A stretch of 64,000 bases of DNA from Haematobia irritans (lineage: Eukaryota; Arthropoda; Insecta; Diptera; Muscidae). The stretch covers positions 20,844,997 through 20,908,996 of the forward strand of contig NC_134398.1 in the NCBI RefSeq assembly GCF_050003625.1, read 5' to 3'. The position numbers and the translations under genes were made by a program. Numbering within the stretch: the first letter of the stretch is position 1; each line of letters starts with the position of its first letter. Below the pieces are notes generated by a model that saw only the letters and a program-made list of their open reading frames with translations, had not been told where the DNA came from and ran no database searches. Shown one piece after another: positions 1-9,884 of the stretch.

Positions 1-1487
1 GTGCAAAGTACAGCTCGCAGTTTTAGTCCGATTGTCCTAAAATTTGGTACAGGGTCCTGTTTCGGCTCAAAGACGATCCCTATTGATTTTGGAAAAAATC
101 GGTTCAGATTTAGATATAGCTGCCATATATATTTTTCACCGATCTGGTCATAACTGGCGTGTATATCAACCGATCTTCCTCAAATTCCGTACATCCGAAT
201 ATTTTATGAGTCTCGAAAAACTTGCAAAATATCAGCCAAATCGGTTCAGATTTAGATATAGCTCCCATATATAGCTTTCGCCCGATTTACACTCATTTGC
301 CCACAGAGGCCAATTTTTTGCTCCGATTTAGTTGAAATTTTGCACAGGGAGTAAAATTAGCATTGTAGCTATGCGTGTCAAATTTGGTTGAAATCGGTTC
401 AGATTTAGATATAGCTCCCATATATAGCTTTCGCCCGATTTACACTCAAATGACCACAGAGGCCAATTTTTTGCTCCGATTTAGTTGAAATTTTGCACAG
501 GGAGTAGAATTAGCATTGTAGCTATGCGTGCCAAATTTGGTTGAAATCGGTTCAGATTTAGATATAGCTCCCATATATAGCTTTCGCCCGATTTACACTC
601 ATATGACCACAGAGGCCAATTTTTTGCTCCGATTTAGTTGAAATTTTGCACAGGGAGTAGAATTAGCATTGTAGCTATGCGTGCCAAATTTGGCTGAAAT
701 CGGTTCAGATTTAGATATATCTCCCATATATAGCTTTCGCCCGATTTACACTCATATGACCACAGAGGCCAATTTTTTGCTCCGATTTAGTTGAAATTTT
801 GCACAGGGAGTAGAATTAGCATTGTAGCTATGCGTGCCAAATTTGGCTGAAATCGGTTCAGATTTAGATATATCTCCCATATATAGCTTTCGCCCGATTT
901 ACACTCATATGACCGTAGAGGCCAATTTTTAACTCCGCTTTAGTTGAAATTTTACACAGGGAGTAGAATTAGCATTGTAGCTATGCGAGCCAAATTTGGT
1001 TGAAATCGGTTCAGATTTAGATATAGCTCCCATATATATGTTTTTCTGATTTCGACAAAAATGGTCAAAATACCAACATTTTCCTTGTAAAATCGCCACT
1101 GCTTAGTCGAAAAGTTGTAAACATGACTCTAATTTTCCTAAACATCTAATGCATATATATCGAGCGATAAATCATAAATAAACTTTTGCGAAGATGTCTT
1201 AAAATTGCTCCAGATTTAAATGTTTCCCATATTTTTTTACTAACATTGTGTTCCACACTAGTGCATTAGCCGACTTAAATTTTGAGTCTATAGATTTTGT
1301 AGAAGTCTATCAAATTCTTCCAGATCGAGTGATATTTAAATGTATGTATTTGGGACAAACCTTTATATATAGCCCCCAACACATTTGACGGATGTAATAT
1401 GGTATCGAAAATTTAGATCTACAAAGTGGTGCAGGGTATAATATAGTCGGCCCCGCCCGACTTTAGACTTTCCTTACTGGTTTTATA
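1..1487 (+). mobile_element. Left arm of a foldback built from a mini-me/HINE-like element (family A)
   Basis: The window opens inside this element. The arm runs toward a 3' terminus at about 1487, where a GTCGG...CCGAC hairpin is followed by CTTTCCTTACTGGTTTTA. Its reverse complement recurs almost perfectly at 2342-3674, so 1-3925 is one large inverted repeat around an array spacer. Its core is a 153-bp tandem repeat. A terminal hairpin, a GTCT microsatellite near the other end and central tandem repeats are known features of Drosophila mini-me/DINE-type (Helentron-related) elements. The family assignment is inferred from that architecture. No transposase or Rep/helicase frame is visible. 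Confidence 0.75.
241..1158 (+). repeat. 153-bp tandem repeat of family A, left arm (5 full units plus a partial)
   Basis: The motif TCGGTTCAGATTTAGATAT starts at 241, 394, 547, 700, 853 and 1006, exactly 153 bp apart each time. Units differ by only a few substitutions; the last is the most different. The right arm at 2821-3585 has one unit fewer. Confidence 0.95.
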
Positions 1488-2341
1488 TAAAAAAATTTGG
1501 CAAAATTTTCTAACTAAAGAAAAAAAAATATAATATTTTAAGATAAAAAATTTTGGATACATAAAAAATTTTTCAAAAAATTTCTATAGAAAAAAATTTT
1601 CAAAAAATTTCTAGGGAAAAAGATTTTTGACAAAATTTTCTTTAGGGATAAATTTTTTACCAGAAATTCTATAAAAAGAAAATTCTGATCAAGTCTTCAA
1701 TGGAAATTAAATTTTGACAAAACTTTCGATAAAAATATATTGTTGACCAAATTTTCTATGAAAATAAAATTTTTGACAAAATTTTCTATAGGAATAGAAT
1801 TTTGATAAAAAATTTCTATTAAAATACAATTTTGGCAAAAAAAAATTGTTGACAAAATTCTCCTTAGAAATTAGGGGTTTCACTAAATTTTTTATAGAAA
1901 CAAAATTTTGACAAAATTTTCAATAGAAGTAACATTTTCACCAAATTTTCTCTGAAAGTAAAAATTGAACAAATTTCTATACAAGTAAAAAAAATAAATT
2001 TTATTAAATTATTTTATGTAAAAATGTTTGACAAAATTTGCTATCTATAGGAAAATAAAATTTTATAAAATTTTCTATAAAAATAAAATTTTCATCGAAT
2101 TTTCTATTGAAATAAAATTTAAATAGCGAGTTTCTATGGAAATATAGTTTTATTCAAATTTTTTATAAAAATAAAATTGTGACCAATTTTTTACAGAAAT
2201 AAAATTCTAACTAGCAAATTTCAATGGAAATAAAATTCTGACAAAATTGGCTATCTACAGAAATAAAATTGTGATAAAGCTTTCTAAAGATATTAAATTT
2301 GGCAACATTTTCCATAGAAATAAAATTTTGACAAAAATTTT
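1488..2341 (-). repeat. 29-bp AT-rich array forming the spacer of the foldback
   Basis: Degenerate copies of the 29-bp unit, read on the minus strand (CTATAGAAATAAAATTTTGAC as written on plus, in shortened pieces). The array is single-orientation and so is not part of the palindrome itself. The copies are more diverged than in most other arrays of the window. No other feature is visible. Confidence 0.85.
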
Positions 2342-3689
2342 TATAAAACCAGTAAGGAAAGTCTAAAGTCGGGCGGGGCCGACTATATTATACCCTGCAC
2401 CACTTTGTAGATCTAAATTTTCGATACCATATTACATCCGTCAAATGTGTTGGGGGCTATATATAAAGGTTTGTCCCAAATACATACATTTAAATATCAC
2501 TCGATCTGGAAGAATTTGATAGACTTCTACAAAATCTATAGACTCAAAATTTAAGTCGGCTAATGCACTAGTGTGGAACACAATGTTAGTAAAAAAATAT
2601 GGGAAACATTTAAATCTGGAGCAATTTTAAGACATCTTCGCAAAAGTTTATTTATGATTTATCGCTCGATATATATGCATTAGATGTTTAGGAAAATTAG
2701 AGTCATGTTTACAACTTTTCGACTAAGCAGTGGCGATTTTACAAGGAAAATGTTGGTATTTTGACCATTTTTGTCGAAATCAGAAAAACATATATATGGG
2801 AGCTATATCTAAATCTGAACCGATTTCAACCAAATTTGGCACGCATAGCTACAATGCTAATTCTACTCCCTGTGTAAAATTTCAACTAAAGCGGAGTTAA
2901 AAATTGGCCTCTACGGTCATATGAGTGTAAATCGGGCGAAAGCTATATATGGGAGATATATCTAAATCTGAACCGATTTCAGCCAAATTTGGCACGCATA
3001 GCTACAATGCTAATTCTACTCCCTGTGCAAAATTTCAACTAAATCGGAGCAAAAAATTGGCCTCTGTGGTCATATGAGTGTAAATCGGGCGAAAGCTATA
3101 TATGGGAGCTATATCTAAATCTGAACCGATTTCAACCAAATTTGGCACGCATAGCTACAATGCTAATTCTACTCCCTGTGCAAAATTTCAACTAAATCGG
3201 AGCAAAAAATTGGCCTCTGTGGTCATTTGAGTGTAAATCGGGCGAAAGCTATATATGGGAGCTATATCTAAATCTGAACCGATTTCAACCAAATTTGACA
3301 CGCATAGCTACAATGCTAATTTTACTCCCTGTGCAAAATTTCAACTAAATCGGAGCAAAAAATTGGCCTCTGTGGGCAAATGAGTGTAAATCGGGCGAAA
3401 GCTATATATGGGAGCTATATCTAAATCTGAACCGATTTGGCTGATATTTTGCAAGTTTTTCGAGACTCATAAAATATTCGGATGTACGGAATTTGAGGAA
3501 GATCGGTTGATATACACGCCAGTTATGACCAGATCGGTGAAAAATATATATGGCAGCTATATCTAAATCTGAACCGATTTTTTCCAAAATCAATAGGGAT
3601 CGTCTTTGAGCCGAAACAGGACCCTGTACCAAATTTTAGGACAATCGGACTAAAACTGCGAGCTGTACTTTGCACACAAAAATACATCA

Positions 3690-3763
<74 letters not shown>

Positions 3764-3925
3764 GGACAGACAGACGGACAGACGGACATCGCTAAATCGT
3801 CTCAGAATTTAATTCTAAGCCGATCCGTATACTAAAAGGTTGGTCTATGATTACTCCTTCTTGGCGTTACATACAAATGCACAAACTTATTATACCCTGT
3901 ACCACAGTAGTGGTGAAGGGTATAA
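2342..3925 (-). mobile_element. Right arm of the foldback: family A element with complete 5' terminus
   Basis: On the minus strand the element starts at 3925 with a TATACCCTTCACCACTACTG terminus and its partner ACAGGGTATAATAAG. It continues through a GTCT microsatellite (3691-3787 on plus as CAGA) and four full 153-bp units, phased at 2821, 2974, 3127, 3280 and 3433. It ends in the hairpin and TTACTGG terminus at 2342. Apart from one missing 153-bp unit it is nearly identical to the left arm. Confidence 0.8.
3691..3787. repeat. CAGA/GTCT microsatellite
   Basis: About 24 CAGA steps with scattered CGGA variants. It sits where mini-me-type elements carry their GTCY microsatellite and is therefore part of the family A 5' region. 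Confidence 0.95.
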
Positions 3926-4873
3926 ATATGGGAAACATTTAAATCTGAAGCAATTTTAAGGAAACTTCGCAAAAGTTTATTTATGATTTATCGCTCGATA
4001 TATATGTATTAGAAGTTTAGGAAAATTAGAGTCATTTTTACAACTTTTCGACTAAGCAGTGGCGATTTTACAAGGAAAATGTTGGTATTTTGACCATTTT
4101 TGTCGAAATCGGAAAAAGCTATATATGGGAGCTATATCTAAATCTGAACCGATTTCAACCAAATTTGGCACGCATAGCAACAATGCTAATTCTACTCCCT
4201 GTGCAAAATTTCAATTAAATCGGAGTAAAAGATTGGCCACTGTGGTCATATAAGTGTAAATCGGGCGAACGATATACATGGGAGCTATATCTAAATCTAA
4301 ACCGATTTCAATAAAATTTGGCACACTTGACTACACTACTAATTGCACTCCTAGTGCAAAATTTCAAAAAAATTGGAGTAAAACTCTGGCTTCTGGGACC
4401 GTATTAGTCCATATCGGGCGAAAGTTATATGTGGGAGCTATATCTAACTCAGAACCGATTTCAATAAAATTTGGCACACTTGACTATAGTACTAATTTTT
4501 CTTCTTGTGCAAAATTTTAAGCAAATTAGGGTAAAACTCTGGCTTCTGAGGCCAAATAAGTCCATATCGGGCGAAATATATATATGGGAGCTATATCTAA
4601 ATCTGAACCGATTTCTTCCAAAATCAATAGGGTTCTATTCTGAGCCAAAACACATACTTTTGCCAAATTTGAAGTCGATTGGACTAAAACTGCGACCTAG
4701 ACTTGGTTACAAAAATGTGTTCACGGACAGACGGACGTGGCTATATCGTCTCAGGAGCCCAACCTGAGCATTTTTGCCAAAGACACCATGTGTCTATCTC
4801 GTCTCCTTCTGGGTGTTGCAAACATATGCACTAACTTATAATACCCTCTTCCACAGTGTGGCGCAGGGTATAA
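3926..4873 (-). mobile_element. Second family A element (diverged subfamily), 3' part missing
   Basis: Minus-strand element with 5' terminus at 4873 (TATACCCTGCGCCACACTGT) and a short GTCCGTCTGTCC tract at 4722-4736. Its 153-bp units are phased at 4150, 4303, 4456 and 4609, again exactly 153 apart, although the middle units are clearly diverged from those in 1-3925. It stops abruptly at 3926 inside the segment reading CCCATATT on minus, where the foldback terminus abuts. The rest may lie left of the window. Confidence 0.75.
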
Positions 4874-5506
4874 AAAATTTGTCAAACTTTTGTTTCTACA
4901 TAAAATTTTGTCACAAGTTTATTTCTATAGAAAAATTTGTCAAAATTTTATTTCTAAAGAAAAGTTTGTCAAAATTTCGTCTCTACAGAAAATTTTGTAA
5001 CAATTTTATTTCTATAGAAAATTTGGTCAAAATTATATTTTTATAGAAAATTTTGTCAACATTTTATTTTTATCGAAAAGTTTGACACCGTTTTATTTCT
5101 ATAGAAACGTTGGTCAATATTTTATTTCTATAGTACATTTCGTAAAAATTTTATTTCCAGAAAAATTTGCGATTTAAACTTTATTTCTATAGTTAAATTG
5201 GTTAAAATTTTATTTTTAAAGCAAATTTCGTCACAATTTTTTTCTATAGAAAATTTGATCAATATTTAATTTCTTTAGAAAATTTTTTCAGAATTTTATT
5301 TCTATAGAAAATTTTGTCAAAATTTTATTTCTAAAAAAAATTTTGTTAAAAAATTTATTTTATAGAAAATTTTGTCAAAATTTAATAGAAATTTATAGAA
5401 AATTTTTTCAAAATTTAATTTCTATAGAAAATTTTGTCAGAATTTTATTTCTATAGAAATATTTGTCAACATTTTATTTCTATAGAAAATTTTGTCAACA
5501 TTTTAT
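4874..5506 (+). repeat. 29-bp AT-rich array
   Basis: Tandem degenerate 29-bp units (AAAATTTTGTC block, then TTTCTATAG) in plus orientation. The frames in this stretch are translations of the unit, which meets a TAG once every 87 bases. Confidence 0.9.
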
Positions 5507-5536
5507 TATACCCACCACCATAGAATGGTGACGGTG
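5507..5536 (+). mobile_element. Stub of a family C mini-me/HINE-like 5' terminus
   Basis: TATACCCACCACCATAGAAT followed by GGTGACGG matches the terminus of the family C element at 49569, but the following GGGTATAATAAG and all internal sequence are absent. The Penelope-like fragment begins directly after it. Confidence 0.6.
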
Positions 5537-5832
5537 AATCGATTTCGGCATAAGCCGGCTATAATAAACCTTTTTTCGGAAGGTTCAAGTGTGGTTCACC
5601 TTGGGTTTATTGAACTACCTGAATTTATTCTGATAATTGGTTTATAGTTTTGCTGCAAGTAGAGAATGCTGATGAGGAATGTGGTAATTCCGAAACGTGC
5701 GTCCATCCAACCATCTTGCAGTCTATTGGGCTTTGTCCAAATAAATTTGACAAACATTCTTTTCCTCTGTTGGTTAAGCTACACTTGTAGTTTAGTCAAT
5801 GCATGATTTTAAGCTGAAATAAAAAAAAAACA
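5537..5832 (+). mobile_element. Penelope-like retroelement fragment (non-coding region with hammerhead motif)
   Basis: An island of non-array sequence between two blocks of the 29-bp array. It contains a complete hammerhead core (5653-5721), an inverted GCC/GGC stem near 5553-5566 (CGGCATAAGCCGG), and an A-rich end at 5820-5830. Hammerhead ribozymes with very short stem III in pseudo-LTRs are known from Penelope-like elements, which is the reason for the assignment. No reverse transcriptase or GIY-YIG frame is present, so the class is an inference. Confidence 0.55.
5653..5721 (+). ncRNA. Type I hammerhead ribozyme motif
   Basis: The core reads CTGATGA (5669-5675). Stem II is GGAAT/ATTCC (5676-5680 with 5687-5691) closing a 6-nt loop. 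Next come GAAA (5692-5695), a minimal stem III in which A5695-U5702 and C5696-G5701 close the loop GTGC, and the cleavage triplet GTC with C at 5703. Stem I has a proximal 3-bp helix ATG/CAT (5666-5668 with 5704-5706), an internal loop, and a distal 7-bp helix CTGCAAG/CTTGCAG (5653-5659 with 5715-5721). All conserved core positions are intact. Self-cleavage is predicted, not shown. Confidence 0.8.
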
Positions 5833-6016
5833 ACAAACATTTTTTCCCTAGAAATTTTTTTCAAAATTTTATTTCTATAGAAAATTTGGTCACAAGTTTT
5901 AGTTCTATAGAAAATTTTGTCAACATTTTATTTCTAAGAAAAAATTGCCAAAATTGTATTTATATAGAAAATTTTTATCAAAATTTTATTTTCATAGAGA
6001 ATTTGGTCAGATTTTA
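5833..6016 (+). repeat. 29-bp AT-rich array
   Basis: Six or so degenerate 29-bp units continuing the array interrupted by the Penelope-like fragment. Confidence 0.85.
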
Positions 6017-6148
6017 CTACCTGTTCATGAAAGCCCAAATCGTCTCGAGACGAATCGTGAGACCAAAATAACTATAGATTAGTTTGCTGCAAAATCTCGA
6101 ACTGTGTCATGAACTCATCTTTTGTGTGTTTCTATCGAATACCGAAAT
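6017..6148 (+). mobile_element. PIF/Harbinger-like MITE, 3'-truncated copy
   Basis: Begins with CTACCTGTTCATGAAAG after TTA and matches the first half of the complete copy at 6350-6558 up to ACCGAAAT, where array resumes. A CGTCTCGAGACG palindrome lies near its left end. Confidence 0.6.
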
Positions 6149-6346
6149 TTATTCCTATAGAAAATTTTGTCAACAATTTTTTCCCTTGAAATTTTTTCAA
6201 AATGTTATTTCTGTAGAAAATTTGGTCACAAATTTTATTTCTATAGAAAATTTTGTCAACATTTTATTTCTAAAAAATTGCCAAAATTGCATTTATATAG
6301 ACAATTTTGATCAAAATTTTAGTTTCATAGAAAATTTGGTCAAATT
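6149..6346 (+). repeat. 29-bp AT-rich array
   Basis: Degenerate plus-orientation 29-bp units between the two MITE copies. Confidence 0.85.
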
Positions 6347-6561
6347 TTACTGCCTGTTCATGAAAGCCAGTGAGACCAAAATAACTTTAGATATATTTGC
6401 TGCAAAATCTCGAACTTTGCCATGAACTCATGCTTTGTGTTTTTCTATCGAATACCGAAATAATTCTCATTCGACAGGCCCTAGTTCTCGAGATATCAAC
6501 GTGTGATTTTTGACGTTTCGTTCGTCTCAAGGCGAACGAAAATTCCACGAACAGGCAGTTA
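6347..6561. mobile_element. PIF/Harbinger-like MITE, complete (209 bp, TTA target duplication)
   Basis: The terminal inverted repeat starts CTGCCTGTTC at 6350 and ends GAACAGGCAG at 6558. TTA flanks both sides (6347-6349 and 6559-6561). Removing the element and one TTA restores a normal 29-bp array unit across the junction. A 3-bp TTA duplication is typical of PIF/Harbinger; the superfamily call rests on that and on size only. Confidence 0.65.
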
Positions 6562-6690
6562 ATTTCGATCGAAAATTTTATTAGAATTTTATTTCTATAG
6601 AAAATTTAATCCAAATTTTATTTCTATATTTGTATTTCTTTAGAAAATTTTGTCATAATTTTATCTCCAAAGAAATTTTTGTCAAAATTT
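6562..6690 (+). repeat. 29-bp AT-rich array
   Basis: Last units of the left array before the hAT-like terminus at 6691-6823. Confidence 0.85.
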
Positions 6691-6823
6691 TTTTCTATTG
6701 TAGTACTTTCTCGTGGGAGAGGAACATTTTCCAAAATCTACCAAAACATCAAGAATTTTACCATTATACCAAGCAGTAAAAATCTAAAATTTTTGTTAGA
6801 TTTTGCCAACTGTGGCAACTGTG
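6691..6823 (+). mobile_element. Terminus of an array-bearing hAT-like element (K family)
   Basis: Reads TTTCCAAAATCTACCAAAAC ... and closes with TGTGGCAACTGTG at 6823, the reverse complement of the K-family terminal repeat CACAGTTGCCAC seen at 49258. Its 29-bp array lies to the left. The matching left terminus is not in the window, so the whole left array could be the inside of this element. Confidence 0.6.
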
Positions 6824-8094
6824 CATCGGGGCGTATACGTTTCGTAAATAATGCAATTTAAATAAACATACGGCCCCCGGGCCATGATATCCAATGCCTT
6901 GTTGTTGTTCATGCAAATGAATATAACAAATTTACAAGATCATAAAAATTTGCATATTACAAACCCCGCACCACTCCCACGTTATTGGTTTAAGGCATTA
7001 GAAAGGTACAAATGTTTCTCTTCTCACACAAAAAGAGGAAACAAAAACAAAATCCGCATAAGCATAATCCGGAAACGGAGACCAAGAAATCACAGGCTAT
7101 GATTTAAACTGCAAATCCTCTACTGCCACTAAATTCAGCTGTTAAAAGCCATCATCCCCATTCGTTTAGGACCAGGACTATCAAGACAAATCAAGAAATG
7201 CCACAATGAATGTGGTATCAACGGTAAAAATAACAGCCAGTTCATGATATTTAGGGGTGTTTACCTTTCACGTGCCACATTAATAGCAATGTCTGAGAAA
7301 CAAAGTCAGAGTGGTGATTTGGTGAACGTGTTTTGAGAGAAGGTAGGGCACTTTTTCTTCTTCACTGTTCTTCTTACTGTCAACAAATGTGAGTATAGGA
7401 TCCACAAATATTTTATATTGAATGGGGATGAGGAGCAGAGGGCTGTGATGCCGCAATGAAAGCCATACATACTCTGTCATATGTGTGTGTGTGTGTGTGT
7501 GCGTGCTACGTACCACTTTGTATGCTGCTCCTTTTAAAGTCCAGGTAGTTGGCAAATCCCAAGCTCAACAAATCCATATACAATCATGAATTTTTAATAT
7601 AATTTTGCAGTATATTATTTGCCCGTCTTTGCTGACACTAAACTCCTTGCGGGCGCCATGTCGTTTGCGTGCTTGTATCAACTTTGTTGATTTGCAGACT
7701 TTGTTGTCCTTCACCATATGCAGTGGAACAGTGGTTTATGGAAACCCAAAATATTAAAATTCGTATGTTGAGGAATCAAATTGGAAATGGAGGAAAGGAT
7801 CACATGAAGAAGATGTAAGAATACCTGTAAATTTGGAGATGCGGCTCTAGGAAATTTTTTTCGGGTTAGCCCGATATCGAAACAAGCGAAAAGAAAAAGG
7901 CAGATAAAACTTTACAAACGCCTAATTATAAAACTTTAACCCCGGCCTTATGGGTAGATGAATTGGCTTTTGTTATGTTGGTAGGGGTAGATAAGTTCGA
8001 GAGTCAATGGGAGAGGATTCATAGATAAAATTCATTTCGTGTCCTTTTTAGCGTTTTTAGCCTTTTTCTGACTTCTTTTTTGCCTTTTTCCAAT
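6824..8094. other. Unassigned intergenic or intronic DNA
   Basis: Less AT-biased, non-repetitive sequence. It holds a short GT/AC microsatellite at 7483-7503, which creates a His-Thr run in one minus-strand frame. I see no convincing coding region, RNA gene or known repeat. Confidence 0.5.
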
Positions 8095-8107
8095 CCGGCT
8101 AAATTTT

Positions 8108-8660
8108 GGTACATGGCGTAAGAATATGGTATCTAACAACCATGCAAAAATTGGTCCACATCGGTCCATAATTATATATAGCATCCATATAAACCGATCC
8201 CCAGATTTGACCTCCGGAGCCACATGGATGAGCAAAATTCATCCGATTCGGTTGAAATTTGGTACGTGGTGTTAGTATATGGTCTCTAGCAACAATACAG
8301 CAAATTGGTCCATTTCGGTCCATAATTATATGTAGCCTCCATATAAACCGATCCCCAGATTTGACCTGTGAAGCCGCTTGGAAGAGCAAAGTTCACCCGA
8401 TCCGGTTGAAATTTGGTACGTGATGTTAGTATATGGTATCTAACAACCATGCAAAAATTGGTCCATAGCGGTCTTAATTATATATAACCCCCATTTAAAC
8501 CAATCCCTAGATTTCACCACTGGAGCTCTTGGAGGAGCAAAATTCATCCGATCCGGTTGAACTTTGGTACGTGGTGAAATTTACATTGCGCTAGTATATG
8601 GCCGCTAACAACCATGCCAAAATTAGTCCATATCGATCGATAGTTATATATAGCCGATCC
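8108..8660 (+). repeat. 153-bp-type tandem repeat of family B
   Basis: The GGTAC phrase recurs at 8108, 8261, 8415 and 8566, i.e. steps of 153, 154 and 151. Each unit carries TATATAGCCCCCATATAAAC and a GGTCCATATCGGTC-type phrase. Confidence 0.9.
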
Positions 8661-8674
8661 CCAAAAATAATCTA

Positions 8675-9505
8675 CCAAAATGTTATTTCTATAGAAAATT
8701 TTGTCAAAATTTTATTACTATAGAAAATTTTGTCAAGATTTTATTTCTATAGAAAATTTTGTTAACATTTTATTGCTGTAGACAATTTGGCAAAATTTTA
8801 TTTCTTTACAAAATTCCGTCAAAATTTTATTCGTATAGAAAATTTTGTCAAAATTTTATTACTATAGAAAATTTTGTCAAGATTTTATTTCTATAGAAAA
8901 TTTTGTCAAAATTTTATTTCTATAGAAAATTTTGTCAAAATTTTATTTCTTTAGAAAATTTTGTCAAAATTTTATTTCTGTAGAAAAATTTTATCAAAAT
9001 TTTATTTCTATAGAAAATTTTGTCAAAATTTTATTTCTATAGAAAATTTTGTCAATATTTTATTTCTATAGAAATTTTTTCAAAATTTTATTACTATAAA
9101 AGATTTTGTCAAGATTTTATTACTATAGAAAATTTTGTCATAATTTTATTCCTATAGGAAATTTTGTCAAACTTCTATTACTATAGAAAATTTTGTCAAG
9201 ATTTTATTTCTATAGATAATTTTAAAATTTTAAATTTTTAAGTTTTAGCCGATCCGCAAAAATAATCTACCAAAATGTTATTTCTATAGAAAATTTTGTC
9301 AAAATTTTATTTATTTAAAAAATTTTGTCAAAATTTTATTATTATAGAAAATTTTGTCAAGATTTTATTTCTATAGAAAATTTTGTCAAAATTTTATTTC
9401 TATAGGAAATTTTGTCAAAATTTTATTTCTATAGAAATTTTCTAAGGATTTTATTTCTATAGAAAAGTTTGTCAAAATTTTATTGGTATAGAAAATTTTG
9501 TCACA
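8675..9505 (+). repeat. 29-bp array inside family B element
   Basis: Around 28 fairly homogeneous plus-orientation units, one of the cleanest stretches in the window (8880-9060). Confidence 0.95.
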
Positions 9506-9742
9506 TTGAATTATATACGTATTTAATCGGCCTTTTTTGTTTAATATATACCCCGTATGGACTAACTTACAGTTGAGAGACGGTGTAAAAAAGTTTTAAG
9601 ATACCTTGCCATCGGCAAGTGTTACCGCAACCCAAGTAATTCAATTGTGGATGACAGTCTTTAGTACAAGTTTCTATGCAATCCATTGTGGAGGGTACAT
9701 AAGATTCGGCCTGGCCGAACTTACGGCCGTATATACTTGTTT

Positions 9743-9884
9743 ATTTTATTGTCCAACAAAAATATTTTTTTATGATATGTTCCCGATTGATTTTATTGGT
9801 CACAAGCTTTCAAAAGCTTTTGTTTTATTTCATTCAGATATTGAGCTATTCATGATGGAATTCAACCATGGTATTGTGTTTAAG
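9743..9884. other. Unassigned short stretch ending in poly-A
   Basis: Non-array sequence with a TTTCAAAAGC-type inverted repeat near 9808 and an A14 run at 9884-9898. No match to other repeats here. It may be the unmatched side of the Helitron truncation point. Confidence 0.4.

Larger units (their letters stand above)
8095..9742 (+). mobile_element. Family B mini-me/HINE-like element, 5'-truncated, with internal 29-bp array
   Basis: Three parts in order: 153-bp-type tandem repeats (8095-8660), a captured 29-bp array (8675-9505), and a 3' terminal block (9506-9742). The terminal block contains TTCGGCC-T-GGCCGAA, a perfect hairpin at 9704-9718, then CGGCCGTATATACTTG. The usual 5' terminus with GTCC microsatellite is missing. 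The phrase GATCC(C/G)CAAAAATAATCTACCAAAATG occurs twice in shortened form (8653 and 9247), so the array block is partly duplicated. Confidence 0.75.

Noticed and set aside
3523..3789. 88-residue minus-strand frame with repeated SVCLSVCL
   Set aside because: It is the translation of the GTCT microsatellite in a mini-me/HINE-like element.
7280..7555. 91-residue minus-strand frame with a His-Thr run
   Set aside because: The run comes from a GT/AC microsatellite and the rest has no recognisable motif.
8675..9505. Array considered as a CRISPR or other repeat-spacer array
   Set aside because: Units are contiguous 29-mers with no unique spacers, in an evidently eukaryotic transposon-rich setting.
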